From Coleophoma eucalyptorum (Eukaryota; Ascomycota; Leotiomycetes; Helotiales; Dermateaceae): DNA of 64,000 nt. Positions 11,440-23,467 of this stretch are shown here, piece by piece. Below the pieces are notes generated by a model, which saw only the letters and a list, made by a program, of their open reading frames with translations, searched no databases and had not been told where the DNA came from. The DNA lies in contig JALRME010000025.1 in assembly GCA_026120035.1 (NCBI GenBank), positions 587,717 through 651,716 of the forward strand, given 5' to 3'. The translations under genes were made by a program, and so were the position numbers. The stretch's first letter is position 1, and the number at the start of each line of letters is the position of its first letter.

Positions 11440-12789
11440 ATGACCAACAACACAGTATCCCACTCTAGTAACGAGAAGGTCCAGAGCTTGACACCATCTC
11501 GTTTCCTGCAATGGTTTCGATTTGCGTGTTCAGAATATCGCCTTCTCTTTACAATCGTTTTTACACTCAACTTAGTGGGTGTCATTGATTTTCTTTTCTT
11601 TTGGCTTCGGAAAGGCTACCCAACCAACAATACATGTGCCTTGGCAACGTCTGTCAACCTCACCATCTCGATCGTTATCCGCGAGGAGCATATCGTCAAC
11701 TTTCTTTACGCCGTTTGTACAGCTGTGCCCACTACAGCGCCATTATGGTTCCGTCGCCGTATAGGGAAGATCTATCATTTGGGCGGTCTTCATAGTGGAT
11801 GTGCTGTAGCAGCAACTTTTTGGTTCGTTCTTTTATCAGTCGAACGCACAATCAGCTTCTGCTCCACAATATCAAAGAGCGCAGAACAATGGATTTCTGT
11901 CATCATCATCTATATTCTGGACTGTCTGCTCGTCTCCATGGTCGTTATGGCTCATCCGTCCATCCGCGCGAAATTCCACAACGCTTTTGAGATTATTCAC
12001 AGACTTGCTGGTTGGTCAAGTTTGGCTTTACTATGGACTCTCACGGTCCTCGATGCCCACATGAATCGACGATCGACCGAGACACTTGCTTTTGCGTTAT
12101 TTGGCAGTGCCAACATCTGGCTTCTGTTCATTACTACCTTCAGCATCATGATCACCTGGCTCAACTGCCGAAAACTCAAGGTTCAATCAGAACAACTTTC
12201 CAACCACGCTTTACGTATAAAGTTTGATTATGACACCCCTCAGCCAGGAACTACCATTCGATTGTCATCTAGCCCTCTCTTTGAATGGCACGCCTTTGCC
12301 ACTTGGTCGCAGCCCGGCCAAAAAGGATTCTCCCTAATCATCTCTAATGCTGGCGACTGGACAAACCGTCTCATTAATGAACCGCCTCGAGAGATTTGGG
12401 CACGTCGAACACCAACTTGCGGAGTGCTACGTATAGCGCCCATGTTCAGAAGTGTCCTGCTTGTAGCAACAGGATCAGGAATCGCTCCCTGTTTACCAGT
12501 TATCATGGCAAACCAAACCCGTATTAGCCTTTTCTGGTCAACACGAGATCCACTAACGACATATGGATCTGAGATTGGGGGTATTGTGACAGCGCTAGGG
12601 AAGAATGCGTATATCCACAACACGTCGACAATGGGAAGACCATCTACGTTGCCACTAGTGCTACAGCAATATAAGGAGACGGAATCCGAGGCTGTGATAG
12701 TAATTTCAAATCCGAAGATGACTTTAAGACTAGTACAGGATTTGGAAGATCTAGGTGTACCAGCATTTGGTCCTATCTGGGATTCGTGA
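11440..12789 (+). CDS. TmpA-like membrane flavoprotein / ferric-reductase-like oxidoreductase
   Basis: Intronless 449-residue protein with an N-terminal multi-pass membrane region (hydrophobic segments near residues 35-60, 70-90, 125-145, 160-175, 185-205 and 215-240) and a C-terminal soluble part resembling an FAD/NAD-binding oxidoreductase. Key stretches are AFATWSQPGQKGFSLIISN in the flavin-binding-like region and LLVATGSGIAPCLPVI, the nucleotide-binding-like glycine motif. The layout matches fungal TmpA, described in Aspergillus as a membrane flavoprotein for conidiation signalling; that assignment rests on remembered similarity. The paired transmembrane histidines of true ferric reductases are not obvious. 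No stop or frameshift. The ATG at 11440 follows a long pyrimidine-rich leader. Confidence 0.7.
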   Translation: MTNNTVSHSSNEKVQSLTPSRFLQWFRFACSEYRLLFTIVFTLNLVGVIDFLFFWLRKGYPTNNTCALATSVNLTISIVIREEHIVNFLYAVCTAVPTTAPLWFRRRIGKIYHLGGLHSGCAVAATFWFVLLSVERTISFCSTISKSAEQWISVIIIYILDCLLVSMVVMAHPSIRAKFHNAFEIIHRLAGWSSLALLWTLTVLDAHMNRRSTETLAFALFGSANIWLLFITTFSIMITWLNCRKLKVQSEQLSNHALRIKFDYDTPQPGTTIRLSSSPLFEWHAFATWSQPGQKGFSLIISNAGDWTNRLINEPPREIWARRTPTCGVLRIAPMFRSVLLVATGSGIAPCLPVIMANQTRISLFWSTRDPLTTYGSEIGGIVTALGKNAYIHNTSTMGRPSTLPLVLQQYKETESEAVIVISNPKMTLRLVQDLEDLGVPAFGPIWDS

Positions 12790-12811
12790 TCACTTTTACT
12801 TTCCCTTGTAT

Positions 12812-12910
12812 TGTGATAGGGCAAAATCACATGACAATCTTTATACATTAGGCCTGAAATGTAAGAAGTGTGGACAGGGGAGAAGAAGGACAAGGAGAGG
12901 ATAAGGAACT
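12812..12910 (+). repeat. LTR-like fragment related to 13257-13588
   Basis: Starts TGTGATAGGGC and shares ATACATTAGGCCT, GGGAGAAGAAG and GGATAAG with the solo LTR at 13257. Similarity fades after ~100 bp, so it is a truncated or diverged copy. Confidence 0.55.
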
Positions 12911-13256
12911 GACCTTATCACTGTTATATCACTATTCATCCGGACTATTGAGAAGAAATCAACTTGAGTAGGGACGAACGCAACTTCGACAATAACAACT
13001 TACAATTCTTATTTCCTTCCGTTACAAGAAGAGCAGTTAAAACTATATAATGCTAAATTATATAATTATACAATTACTAGAAGATATCTTACAAGATTAC
13101 AATCTACTCTCGTTAGCTTAAATACTCTACTTAGCTCTTTGTTTAACAGTAGTAACCTATCTTATAAGCAAGTATACTATGTATAAGTTACAACTGTACT
13201 ATTTTCTACTAGTATACAACCTTTATACTTAATTTGATAATATCTATATTGTTTAC

Positions 13257-13588
13257 TGTGATAGGGCGGGGTGACATCATAATTGCTGGGGCTGATCTAG
13301 GTATACATTAGGCCTAAATTTTAGGAACTGTCAACAAGGGAGAAGAAGAGAACGAAGGATAAAGGGAGGATAAGCAAACGCCTCAATAGTAAGGTTATTT
13401 AGAGAATACATTATAAGGATACGCCTATAAAAGGGGAGACAATGTCACAGCCTGAACAAGGTTACGTACTATGAACGAGTACACAAGGATTTAGTACATA
13501 GATATCCTCAGCCTCTCGAATTAAGGGAGCTTCAGACATTAGTTTTTATTACAAATACTACTTACGTACGAACATACTACTTATCACA
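13257..13588 (+). mobile_element. probable solo LTR (TGTGATA...TATCACA)
   Basis: 332 bp bounded by a perfect 7-bp terminal inverted pair, TGTGATA and TATCACA, that follows the TG...CA rule. It contains a TATAAAAG box (about 13427), expected of an LTR promoter. The flanking five bases (TTTAC and TGCTT) do not match, so either a duplication was lost or the borders are off. A related fragment lies 445 bp upstream in the same orientation. Confidence 0.6.
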
Positions 13589-13879
13589 TGCTTTCATTTC
13601 TCTCTACTTGTGTCTCTTGATCTGAGGTTACGTTTTCTTCACCTTTAATGAGGGCGTTTAGATATAAGAGAAGCGTATAAGGAGTAGAAACCTAAGTAAT
13701 TCGCCTTAGTTTGAAGGTCGAGACGCTTAAATAGTAAGGTAGGCACTTAGAACTATAGGAAGGATGTGCTAGGCACTATTGCAAGGTACCGGAAGAGCCT
13801 CTTCCATAGACGGCAGTTATAAATTCAGGTCAAAAGATTCCTAAGGATTTTAGATTGGAGATACTAGAAAGTAGAATAT

Positions 13880-14393
<514 letters not shown>

Positions 14394-14400
14394 TCAGCTG

Positions 14401-14552
14401 AGATTGTACTACCACTGCTACATGTAGTTTATACAGTAACATTAATATAGGTCTACGTCAGGCTATCACGATTACAATAATCAAGGTAGGGATGCACAGG
14501 CTACCCATTTTCTCAACCGAGTGAGGTAAAACTCGGCTACAACACAAACAGG
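14401..14552 (+). repeat. diverged interspersed repeat, copy 2
   Basis: Second copy of the repeat at 5296-5441, same orientation, with the same order of conserved blocks ending in ACCCATTTTCTCAA. Confidence 0.65.
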
Positions 14553-14640
14553 AGGTTCTCGAGGATGTAAGGGTGTGATGACTCTAAGAAGTTAACTTCC
14601 CAAGATAGTAATCCTTGTTACAATTCTAATTTTGTCGTCC

Positions 14641-16502
14641 TTATATCTTCTTTTGCTTGTTAATTGCTGCTGATATGAAGCCAAAGTATGGCTTGCTGGG
14701 CTTCAAGACCCGGGACAAATATTCTGGGTGGAACTGCACACCTACATACCAAGGATGGTCCTTCAGCTCAATAATTTCCATCCGTTCACCTTGCTCATCT
14801 TTGCCGACAAATTGGAGACCGGCATTGGTAAGACGCTCGATGTACTCGGGGTTGACTTCATAGCGATGGCGATGGCGCTCGTTAATAACCTCTTTATCAT
14901 CGTGGAACCCCCGGAGTTTTGACCACTCGCTACCTTTTTGGTAGACAGTTGCTCGGCTACCGAGTCTCATTGTGCCGCCCATATTTGTGGCATCAATCTC
15001 CGGCATGAAGATTATCACTGGGTTTACACAATCTGGAGAGAACTCAACAGAGTTCGCTCCAGGAATGTTGCACATATGACGTGCGAACTCTATGACGGCA
15101 ATTTGCATGCCCAGGCATATTCCAAGGTAGGGAGATTCGTTCTCCCTAGCCCATCGTGCAGCTAAGATCATTCCTTCTATGCCACGCTCACCGAATCCAC
15201 CAGGTACGAGAATCCCATCTGCTTTGTAGACTTTTTTCCAGGCCAGATGATAGTCATGCTCGCTAGTTACAAGAGTAGCCTCTTCCAAGTGTGAGGCTTC
15301 GACGGTAGTAAGGTTAAGCTTGCGCTTCAAAGCCATTACTGAATGTTCTAGTGACTTGAGAACAGTGATGTACGAGTCCATGAAGCTAGTATACTTCCCA
15401 ACTAAGACGATAGTTACGGTCTCAGAAATGTCCGACTGAGGTGCTGTCAAAGCCTTCCAATCTTTCCACATGTTGGCGCCCTTTAGAGTCTGCTCTGGGG
15501 TTATCGTCAGGAGATCGAGCTGGAGAGGTTTAGAAAGCGAAGCAAGCAAGCCTTGTTCTTCGAGTAAGGCGGGAACATAATATGTCGACTTAACATTGTG
15601 CACAGCTATAATGTCGGCTTGTTCTAGATCGCATAATGTAGCAACCTTATCTATAGTAGATTTATAGAGCGGTACTTCACAACGGCATACAATCTTGATA
15701 CAATTATTAGTAATAATTCGACCCGATAGAATATACTTACTAAGTCTGGCTTTAGACCGGTAGATAGTACTGCTTTCATAGCTGCTTGCGTTGGCTTTGT
15801 CTTTTGCTCTTCATTCATTATTCGTGGGACCAAAGTAACAAGTGCGTGTAGAAAGTTATCTCTACCGACTTTTTGCCGTAGTCTCCTCAATGCTTCAAGG
15901 AATGGTGCATTCTCTATGTCACCTGCAGTTCCTCCAAGCTCGATTACACATATATCCGGTGTCTGTTGTGTCTCGTCAACTGGGATGCGAGCCACGCGGA
16001 CTATCCAGTCTACTATTGCGTTGACAAGATCTGGAACGATCTGTACAGTTTTTCCTAGATATGCCCCGCGTCTCTCGGCCTGGATAATATGCTGGTACAT
16101 CTTTCCGGTGGTAATGTTGTGTTCGCGCGTTAAGGTAATGTTTAGGTAGCGTTCGTAGTTGCCTAGATCGAGGTCTACCTCGCCACCATCATCGAGTACA
16201 AATACTTCACCGTGTTCAGCTGGTGCCATGGTTCCAGCATCAACGTTGATATATGGGTCAATCTTGACCATTGTCACGTTCAACCCCATTGATTTGAGTA
16301 GTAGGCCGGTACTAGAGGCTTCGTGGGTTTAGTGTGATCCGCGACATGGGAGAGATACTGGAAACCAATATATGTCCAATGTGCTCTACTTACCAATAAT
16401 GCCTTTCCCGACACCACTTACTACGCCTGTAAAGGGTTATTATTACCATGCTTCAGCTTAGATACGCGACGGCTCACCTCCGGATACCAAGATGTATTTC
16501 AT
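14641..16502 (-). CDS. CTP synthase (divergent paralogue)
   Basis: Makes CTP from UTP, ATP and glutamine in the cytosol. Exons 16502-16478, 16426-16394, 16318-15741 and 15693-14641 join in phase to 562 residues, close to the usual fungal length. The synthetase domain has [58 protein letters not shown] and EEQKTKPTQ. The class I glutamine amidotransferase domain has PGGFGERG, nucleophile Cys in [10 protein letters not shown], and the FHPE histidine/glutamate. Several normally strict stretches deviate ([24 protein letters not shown] where fungal enzymes usually read like HVSLVPVIHGEQ). It may be a second, accessory CTP synthase rather than the core copy. It sits between repeat debris and a HET gene. 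Confidence 0.93.
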
Positions 16503-18128
16503 GATTGCTGAAATCAACGAACTTCACACGAAGACTGAAATTATATTTTAGAGGAGAGAGTTACAGCAGAAGAAAAGCCTTTTTTATGTTCCTGATCCAA
16601 ATAGGCAGCAGAGCGGTGGGGTTCTCAGGCAGGAGACGCGCTCAGCTACGCGAAGTACTTTCCCGTCGCGTTTTGGCAGCGTTAGGCTTCGCTGTGGAGA
16701 AGATTAATCATTCGCATGAATCACCCTTGACAACAGATCCAACCTACGCTGTTAGACACGATGCTTTTTTCACAACCCGCGGCCCAATGCCCAGTGCCAG
16801 GAATCTCCAGCAATAGAAGCTCGGTCCAATAAAAGATGGTCGAGCTCGAAAATTCTGACTCCTAGCAAGGATGCGGTCGTATATCCTACTTGCCTTAACC
16901 AGACCGCAAGAAAGGCCAGGGAAAGGGAAGGATCAGTGAAGGGAACAATTCTGTTTCCCAGTTTTTTGGAAAGTTCAAAATTGGCTCACAATCACGATAG
17001 GACATAAAAAGAACTACGTACTGCGTCTAGTGTCGAAAGAATTTACCTTCTCCCTTCCTCATTCTCTTCCTGTCCAGCAACTTCGCGGTTTCCCTCATCT
17101 CTGAAGTTCAGCCTGTTCAAATCCCCAGCTACTCGATCATAGGGTCCCAAGAGATGGCATACCTCTTTTGGTAGGCCTACAGATGTGGACCACAGAATAT
17201 GCTCATTTGGAAAAAGGTTCTCGGTGCGGGATCCAACCTTCCGCAGCGGGGGTTCTTATTAGGAGGGGCCGGTGGAAGGATTTGCATGCAAGGGTTTATG
17301 CAACATGGAGTATTGGACATGTTTGGAAGGAGGACACGCGACCACTTTACTTCTAAGGTACTGCGGCGCCTCGTCAAAAGATTTAATCTGTCAGTGTACA
17401 GAATTTAAAGTGGATGGGAGTAAACCGCGTTATCATATCTACTTCTCATTTCACTTCACACTTCATGGCTTACACAAATTCCTGTTTTGGCCCCGCTCTA
17501 CCTGCAAAATTCCTCCAACTTATGCGGCGGATATCGATCACACCAATGCCTCAAAGTCGAAACATGCCCGACTTGTACCTGTTGCTTGCAAGAAGGCTTG
17601 GAAAGATCTACACAGGTATGAATTCTAATTACGTCCTTCGAGATAAACGCCGTCATGAAGCAGGCATTCGTATCGTTGCTGCAACTTTTGAGAATGAATT
17701 CACTAGATATCTTGGTATTACCGTACAAGAAGGTCTTCCGCATCCTATGCTGATTGCCATACAACCTGCCGATCGTACCACGCCAGGAACAGCAAGTAAT
17801 GCCTTTCGCAAGCATGTTATTGACTTAGCCAGTGTTCCCCAATTGAAGTCATGACTTCGCTTTTGCTTGATGAGCGGCCTGTTCGCACTATACTAAATTG
17901 GGTTACAACAGCATTAAGTAAGGTAAGCACTAATGACCGGATAATTTAAAATACACAGTTGAGGTCTTTTGGAAGAGGGTCAAGATCGTGATAGGACTCT
18001 AATCTACCTCAAGAATACTCCGAACAAACATAGACAATCTTGACATAGTCTCTTTTCTCGAACGACTAGTCTCTCGATTTCCGACGGGATAAACGTTGCT
18101 CACTAACTTCGACTCGGCCCGGCCCGCG
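16503..18128. other. intergenic between divergent CTP synthase and HET gene
   Basis: About 1.6 kb. Overlapping open frames at 17168-17854 include a cysteine-containing stretch (EYWTCLEGGHAT, LICQCTEF), but I recognise no family and see no consistent exon structure. Nothing is supported here. Confidence 0.5.
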
Positions 18129-20400
18129 ATGTGGCAGTTCATCCGATGGCTAGTTACATTGCTAGAGTGCATATGGAATAATTTCCTTCGTGTGTGCGAG
18201 ACTCAAGCAGAGAGAATTCCAGTCGTGGAATCGCAGGGAGATGGTGGCGAAACCAGCGCAAGATCCTGCGAGAAGGAAAGATTATCCAGCACTTTAAGAG
18301 TCACAGAAACATCTACCATGGAGTTTTGTTCGCACTGTTCCAACTTGATCCATCGGTGGCAAAATATAGGTAACACGTCTCATATCAAAGTCAGCCATTG
18401 TCAGAACTTTTTCATGCTGGAGTCCTCCGCACAAGCTGGATGTTCACTATGTGCACAATTCCTGGACGATAAGGACCAAGAAGCACGATCTCGCTACAGG
18501 TCGGTAACGGCCAATGCATTGGCTGCTGAAATTAAGATTTTTTCAAAAGTTCTGATTGAACCGGACTCGAATGACACAAAAAGCTGGCGTCTCACGCTTG
18601 AATTTAAAGGTTTTAATAGTGAACAGGTTGAAGGTGATGTATATATAAGTTGCATATTCTGTGTTCTAGCGATTCTTAGCCCTCGCACACGTAGGTGGCA
18701 CCTTCTGGTAAAGCTACGTTGTAAACTGACTACCTAAAGTGATTCAACATAGCGGCACGCTGCGGAGATTTGGAAGCACGAAAGACGGCCTTCAACAAGC
18801 ACTACATTGGTTTCAAGAATGTGACAGACGGCATAGCTGTTACAAGGCATCTAAGAAACCTCCTCATCGGCTCCTTCATATTGGCCAGAAGTCAGTCCGG
18901 TTGCACCTCACAAACGGAAATGCATATCGATATGCAACACTAAGCCACTGTTGGGGAAATGTGACAACACTGAAACTGACAAGCGGGAATTTCGGCTCCT
19001 TTTTAGACGGATTGCCGTGGGATCAGCTGAGCAGGTCTTTCCAAGATGCCATTGAAATCGTCTTGGGACTTGGGATACAATATATTTGGATAGATTCATT
19101 GTGTATCCGTCAAGATGATCCAAGGGATTGGCAAACGGAGTCAGCAGAGATGTGTAACATTTATCAAGGCTCATTTATCAACATCGCAGCTTCGGGCGCT
19201 GCCGATGGAAGTAAGGGGTGCTTCTTTGATCGTGATGATACGTGGATCTGTCACATACTCTTCCAAGCTGGTGGAAAGAGTCAACAATATATCTGCGTAC
19301 CACAGAATATTTATGGAGTCCGGCAAGCTGATATGCCACTAATGCGCCGCGGTTGGGTCCTTCAAGAATGGCTTTTGGCATCTCGTACCATATTCTTCAC
19401 ATCGAAAGAACTCTTCTGGCTGTGCGGTGCCACACTCGCCTGTGAATCATTTCCTTCTGGCCTTCCCAAAAATTTTGCCCACGCAGCCAAACCCCAAATT
19501 AAGAGGGCATCATGGGAATGGATAGTTGGAGAGTATTCTCGATGCGAGCTTACGTTCAAGACAGACAAGCTGGTTGCAATCTCAGGAATAGCACAGTATA
19601 TTGGAAGGAAAACGAGTCAAGAGTATAAGGCCGGGTTGTGGAAGAAGGACTTTGAGAGCCAGCTTTGTTGGCATATGGGCGACAAACGGACGCTTAAAGG
19701 CGAATTGCGACCTCATCCATATCGTGCACCAAGTTGGTCATGGGCCTCCACCGATGATAGAGTTGTACTTCCGACAAAGCTGAAGATCGGCTTATCGCAA
19801 TTGTTCGTTAAAGTCGTAAATATCGAGATCGACCTCTCTGGCGACGATCCGTTCGGGGGGGTCAAATCTGCTGTATTGAAACTAAGCTCTAGCACTTTCA
19901 TGTTTGGAAAAATACTCCCGAAAGGCATGTTCGAGATGTCTAGCCTCATTGTCGCACAGCAGACTATCGATTGCTGGGTCAATATGGATTACACTTGTCA
20001 GATGGATCAGCGATTTGTCATATTACCCATTGTCTACAATTATGGACGAGACTGTTATATCAACGCTCTCGTGCTAGAAACGATAGATGTTGCTAGACGG
20101 CATATCGAAGACAAAGAAAAGTCGTTCGACGCATTAGGAGAGCCAGTGCAAATATCAGTGGAGAATAATACTATGGGAGAACAATGGGGAAATACCACAG
20201 AAGATTCCAAGGGTAAGGTGAGGAATATATATGAGAGAGTCTACCAGAGAGCAGGACACTTGAGGGTCGAAGGTAAACAGACCTGTCGCGTGTTTGAGAA
20301 ATTGATGAAATCGGACGACGCTCGGCAGGGAAATTATGAGATTAAAACGTTAAAAAGAAAATGGGACGGACAAACGGATTATGTTATTGAGTTACTCTAA
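18129..20400 (+). CDS. HET-domain protein, intact (second copy type)
   Basis: Second intact heterokaryon-incompatibility-family gene, probable trigger of nonself cell death. Exons 18129-18690 and 18740-20400 join through a 49-nt intron (GTAGGT...CTGAC...AAAG) to 740 residues. The first ATG in the open frame is 18129; the frame is open upstream only with non-ATG codons. The leader has FCSHCSN and GCSLCAQFL cysteine pairs. The HET core has YRYATLSHCWG (near residue 250), LGLGIQYIWIDSLCIRQDD, DWQTESAEMCNIYQGSFIN and DGSKGCFFD. Downstream come RGWVLQEWLLASRTIFF, FKTDKLVAISGIAQYIG, EYKAGLWKKDF and YRAPSWSWASTDD. It shares architecture with the gene at 5591 but is clearly diverged. Confidence 0.9.
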
Positions 20401-21271
20401 AGCGTTGTCTTTCAAGACAACATTATATATCGTGTATTTCTCGTACAGAATTTGAGGTCACCTAGCGCTCAAAACAGGTTCAAGTCGAGTAAACTAATAT
20501 TGATCATAGAGTTTACTATCAAAACCAAGTAAGCTTGGAAGTCAGAGTCAAGAGCACTATTGCTTGAAAAAGGGACTAATAAAAGCAATTCGTATATAAT
20601 TATTAGTAATAATGAAAGGGTTACAAACTCAAGCAATAAAGTCTACTAATGCTAGGCTTGTAATTATACCTCGGTAAACTACTAGTACACTAACCTTGTT
20701 GTCTATTGGGGCGCGAGTTAAGCAAGCTATCTTGTGCTCTTCTAGTACAAATCAGATCGAAGAGATAAGCTATAGATGGGGACAATATTTCATTAACGGT
20801 AAATTGAAAGGCCAATTTCTAGATAAATGCTAAAGGTATTATGCCACGCGTCACATGACGTCGTATAACTGCCGGACATGCTGTATAAACCCTAGATACC
20901 TCGAGCACGTGACTGTATATGGGCTTTCGACTTCGTCTGTAATGGTCTCTTCTTTTTGAAACCTCTTTACTATACTATAATGCTGACCCAGATCTATTTA
21001 TTACGCTGCGGGGTCTGAACGAGTAGCTTTGACTTTTCGATCAAGGAGATGATATATGTACGGTGCAAGACGCGTGGGTAAAGGTACACAAGCGGTAAAA
21101 GGTTCCGCCGTTACCGAGAAAAGTCTAATTATCGACCACGGTTTCATTTATTATATTACAAAGTCATCGAATCCTATTTCAGATTCACATTTATACTACA
21201 AGGGCCAAAGCTTAAAACCCGCTTTACTTCATTAATACAAGACTACAGTATAGCACATCTTCCAATCTAAG
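20401..21271. other. intergenic upstream of P5C reductase
   Basis: About 0.9 kb of AT-rich sequence. CACGTGAC occurs near 20905 and TCACATGACGTC near 20849, possible bZIP/bHLH-type sites in the P5CR upstream region. No gene seen. Confidence 0.4.
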
Positions 21272-22202
21272 ATGGCTACTTCTCAGATTAAAGACTGCAA
21301 GCTTTGCTTTATCGGCGGTGGTAACATGGGCGCCGCCATTATCGGAGGGCTACTCGCAAAGGGCAGCTCAACTAAGCAAAACATCGTTGTCTCGGAGCCG
21401 TGGGAAGTCAATCGAAAGAAGGTCCAAGAGAGTCTGGGTGTGCGCACCACGACGTCTAACGTCGAGGCCGCACAGGACGCCACTGTACTGGTCCTGGCCG
21501 TGAAGCCGCAGATCGCTAAGGGGGTTTGTCAGGAGTTAGCAGCCGCATGGAGCGACTCAAAAAGGCAGCAATTGCCCCTTATTGTGTCTATTGCCGGCGG
21601 CATCACTCTGGACGCTTTGACGCAATGGTTTACGGTCAACGATGGACGAGCTCCCAAGGTTGTCCGCGTGATGCCGAATACACCAGCTTTACTGGGTGAG
21701 GGTGCTTCCGGGTCCTTTGCTGGCCCTGGTGTCTCGCAGGACGAAAAGCAATTAGTGACGGAACTCTTGGAAGGTTTCAGTAAGACGTCAGAGTGGGTGG
21801 AAAGGGAGGAGTTAATCGATGTTGTTACTGGACTTTCAGGTATGCTCAGGCTTGTGCATTTAGTGCCAATACTCATGCAGTTGTATAGGATCCGGACCAG
21901 CTTACTTTTTCCTTCTCGTTGAGCACATGGTCTCTAGTGCTACTGCCCTAGGGCTGTCGAAAGAACAGGCTCAGCGACTTGCAACGCAGACATGTCTTGG
22001 TGCTGGGAGGATGCTCGTTGAATCACCCGAATCTCCTTCACAACTGCGTATTAACGTAACTAGTCCTAAGGGAACTACTGAAGCTGCTCTCAAGAGCTTT
22101 GCAGAATCGGGCTTTCAGGAAACCGTCAATGAGGCTATAAAGGCAGCTGTAGCCCGAGGCGAGGAGTTGGGTAAGGCAGCACTCGCGCCCACGGGACAGT
22201 GA
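21272..22202 (+). CDS. PRO3: pyrroline-5-carboxylate reductase
   Basis: Last step of proline biosynthesis, NAD(P)H-dependent reduction of P5C to proline. Exons 21272-21839 and 21889-22202 join in phase to 293 residues, the normal length. The N-terminal Rossmann motif reads FIGGGNMGAAIIGGLL (residues 13-28). AVKPQ, SIAGGI and RVMPNTPALLGEGAS follow. The C-terminal dimerisation/catalytic domain has GLSGSGPAYFFLLVEHM, split by the intron, then SKEQAQRLATQTCLGAG and SPKGTTEAALKSF. Intact and conserved, so this is likely a core-metabolism gene between accessory segments. The symbol follows the yeast orthologue. Confidence 0.96.
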
Positions 22203-23467
22203 GACGGTCTAAGAAGCTTCCTTGGCCATTCCAAAGTGTTGCAATATATATAATATTTATTGCAATACATATGATAATAGCTTTCCCAACGTGCTTGCAG
22301 TTATTACATTTGGTGGCTTGTATCAGTATTTGAACGTCAGCAGGATACGGTCGTATGAATGATATGGCAGATAGTATAGTGCAAATGATTGGTAGCGCCG
22401 AAAGCTAAACCGTGGTTTTGCTAACTCGTTTGAAGCTGATAACACAACTGGATAGTAAGAATGCTGCGAATTGTTATACTAATTTCTATGCCGATTAACG
22501 CAGCTATAAGCGGTGGGTTCAAATTTTCAACTCATCTATGGCGTGTGTATTTAGGTTAGTTAACCAGTGAGTTCGGTTTCGATTGAGCAGTCTATCAGAG
22601 TCAAAGATCATAATTTCCTTCTCAGTTAAAAACTAAGATAAGAGGAAAATATTCTTTGTGCCCACAATAATGTCGCTTCCGGCATACTCGCATTCTACAA
22701 TACGTACAACCTCCATCTTCGTTTCTCCTACAATTCATTTCCTGGGTTACTGATAACCAGTTGACTGAATCATTAATTTTGACATGTATACATAGAAAGA
22801 CCCCCACCAAGGCAGATTAGCAAGTAAAGTAAGGCAAATAAAATGGCAGTAAACACAGAACTAGTAAGCCATTAGTAAGCCAGTCAGCAGAGCTCGTAGA
22901 AGGACAACTCGCATGAACATTTGATCGTGAATGAGTATGAGGATTCAACATAGATAATTAAACATTGCGCTGCGATTGATGTAGATATCTGATTGAACCT
23001 TTTCATGAACTTGCCCCAATTATTGTCATTGGCAATCATAACGGATCCCTTTGAAATAACGAAGCCCTTGAATGGGCTTTTGGACATTTCTGTATCTTAT
23101 AACTCAAGTAGCTATACTAAAGATTACTAGAAATACTTATCTTAAAAGGTGTCTTTCTCTAAGAGTACCTCTACCTAAATAGTACCTTCTTTCCAAGTAT
23201 TATTCACTATAGGATAAAGGCACGTGCGTGCGCGAGTTTGCTTTAGCGGCGGATTTGCTAATAGACTTCTAAATACGCCTAGACAGGCAGGTGATTTATG
23301 CACTGATTAACCGACGAATTCCAACAAAGGATCCCGACCCATAAAAGCCATCTTTTCCTTCCTTTCCCCTCTCTCGATCAACAAAGCCTCGAAACAGTCG
23401 GTTATACAGAGGAATTGAAATCTCTTTACTCCCGGCCAGTCTAATACCTCAACTTGAGGCAACAGCT
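22203..23467. other. intergenic, no gene
   Basis: About 1.3 kb of AT-rich DNA. The last ~150 bp before 23468 are C/T-rich and look like a promoter/leader for the aldo-keto reductase gene. Nothing else supported. Confidence 0.5.

Noticed and set aside
12240..12893. 217-codon minus-strand frame
   Set aside because: Antisense shadow of the TmpA-like gene.
17168..17854. Overlapping open frames with Cys-containing stretches
   Set aside because: Three frames compete, no consistent exon model or recognised domain.
18634..18739. Alternative 106-nt intron for the second HET gene
   Set aside because: The 49-nt intron 18691-18739 has a better donor (GTAGGT), a CTGAC branch site and keeps more open frame.
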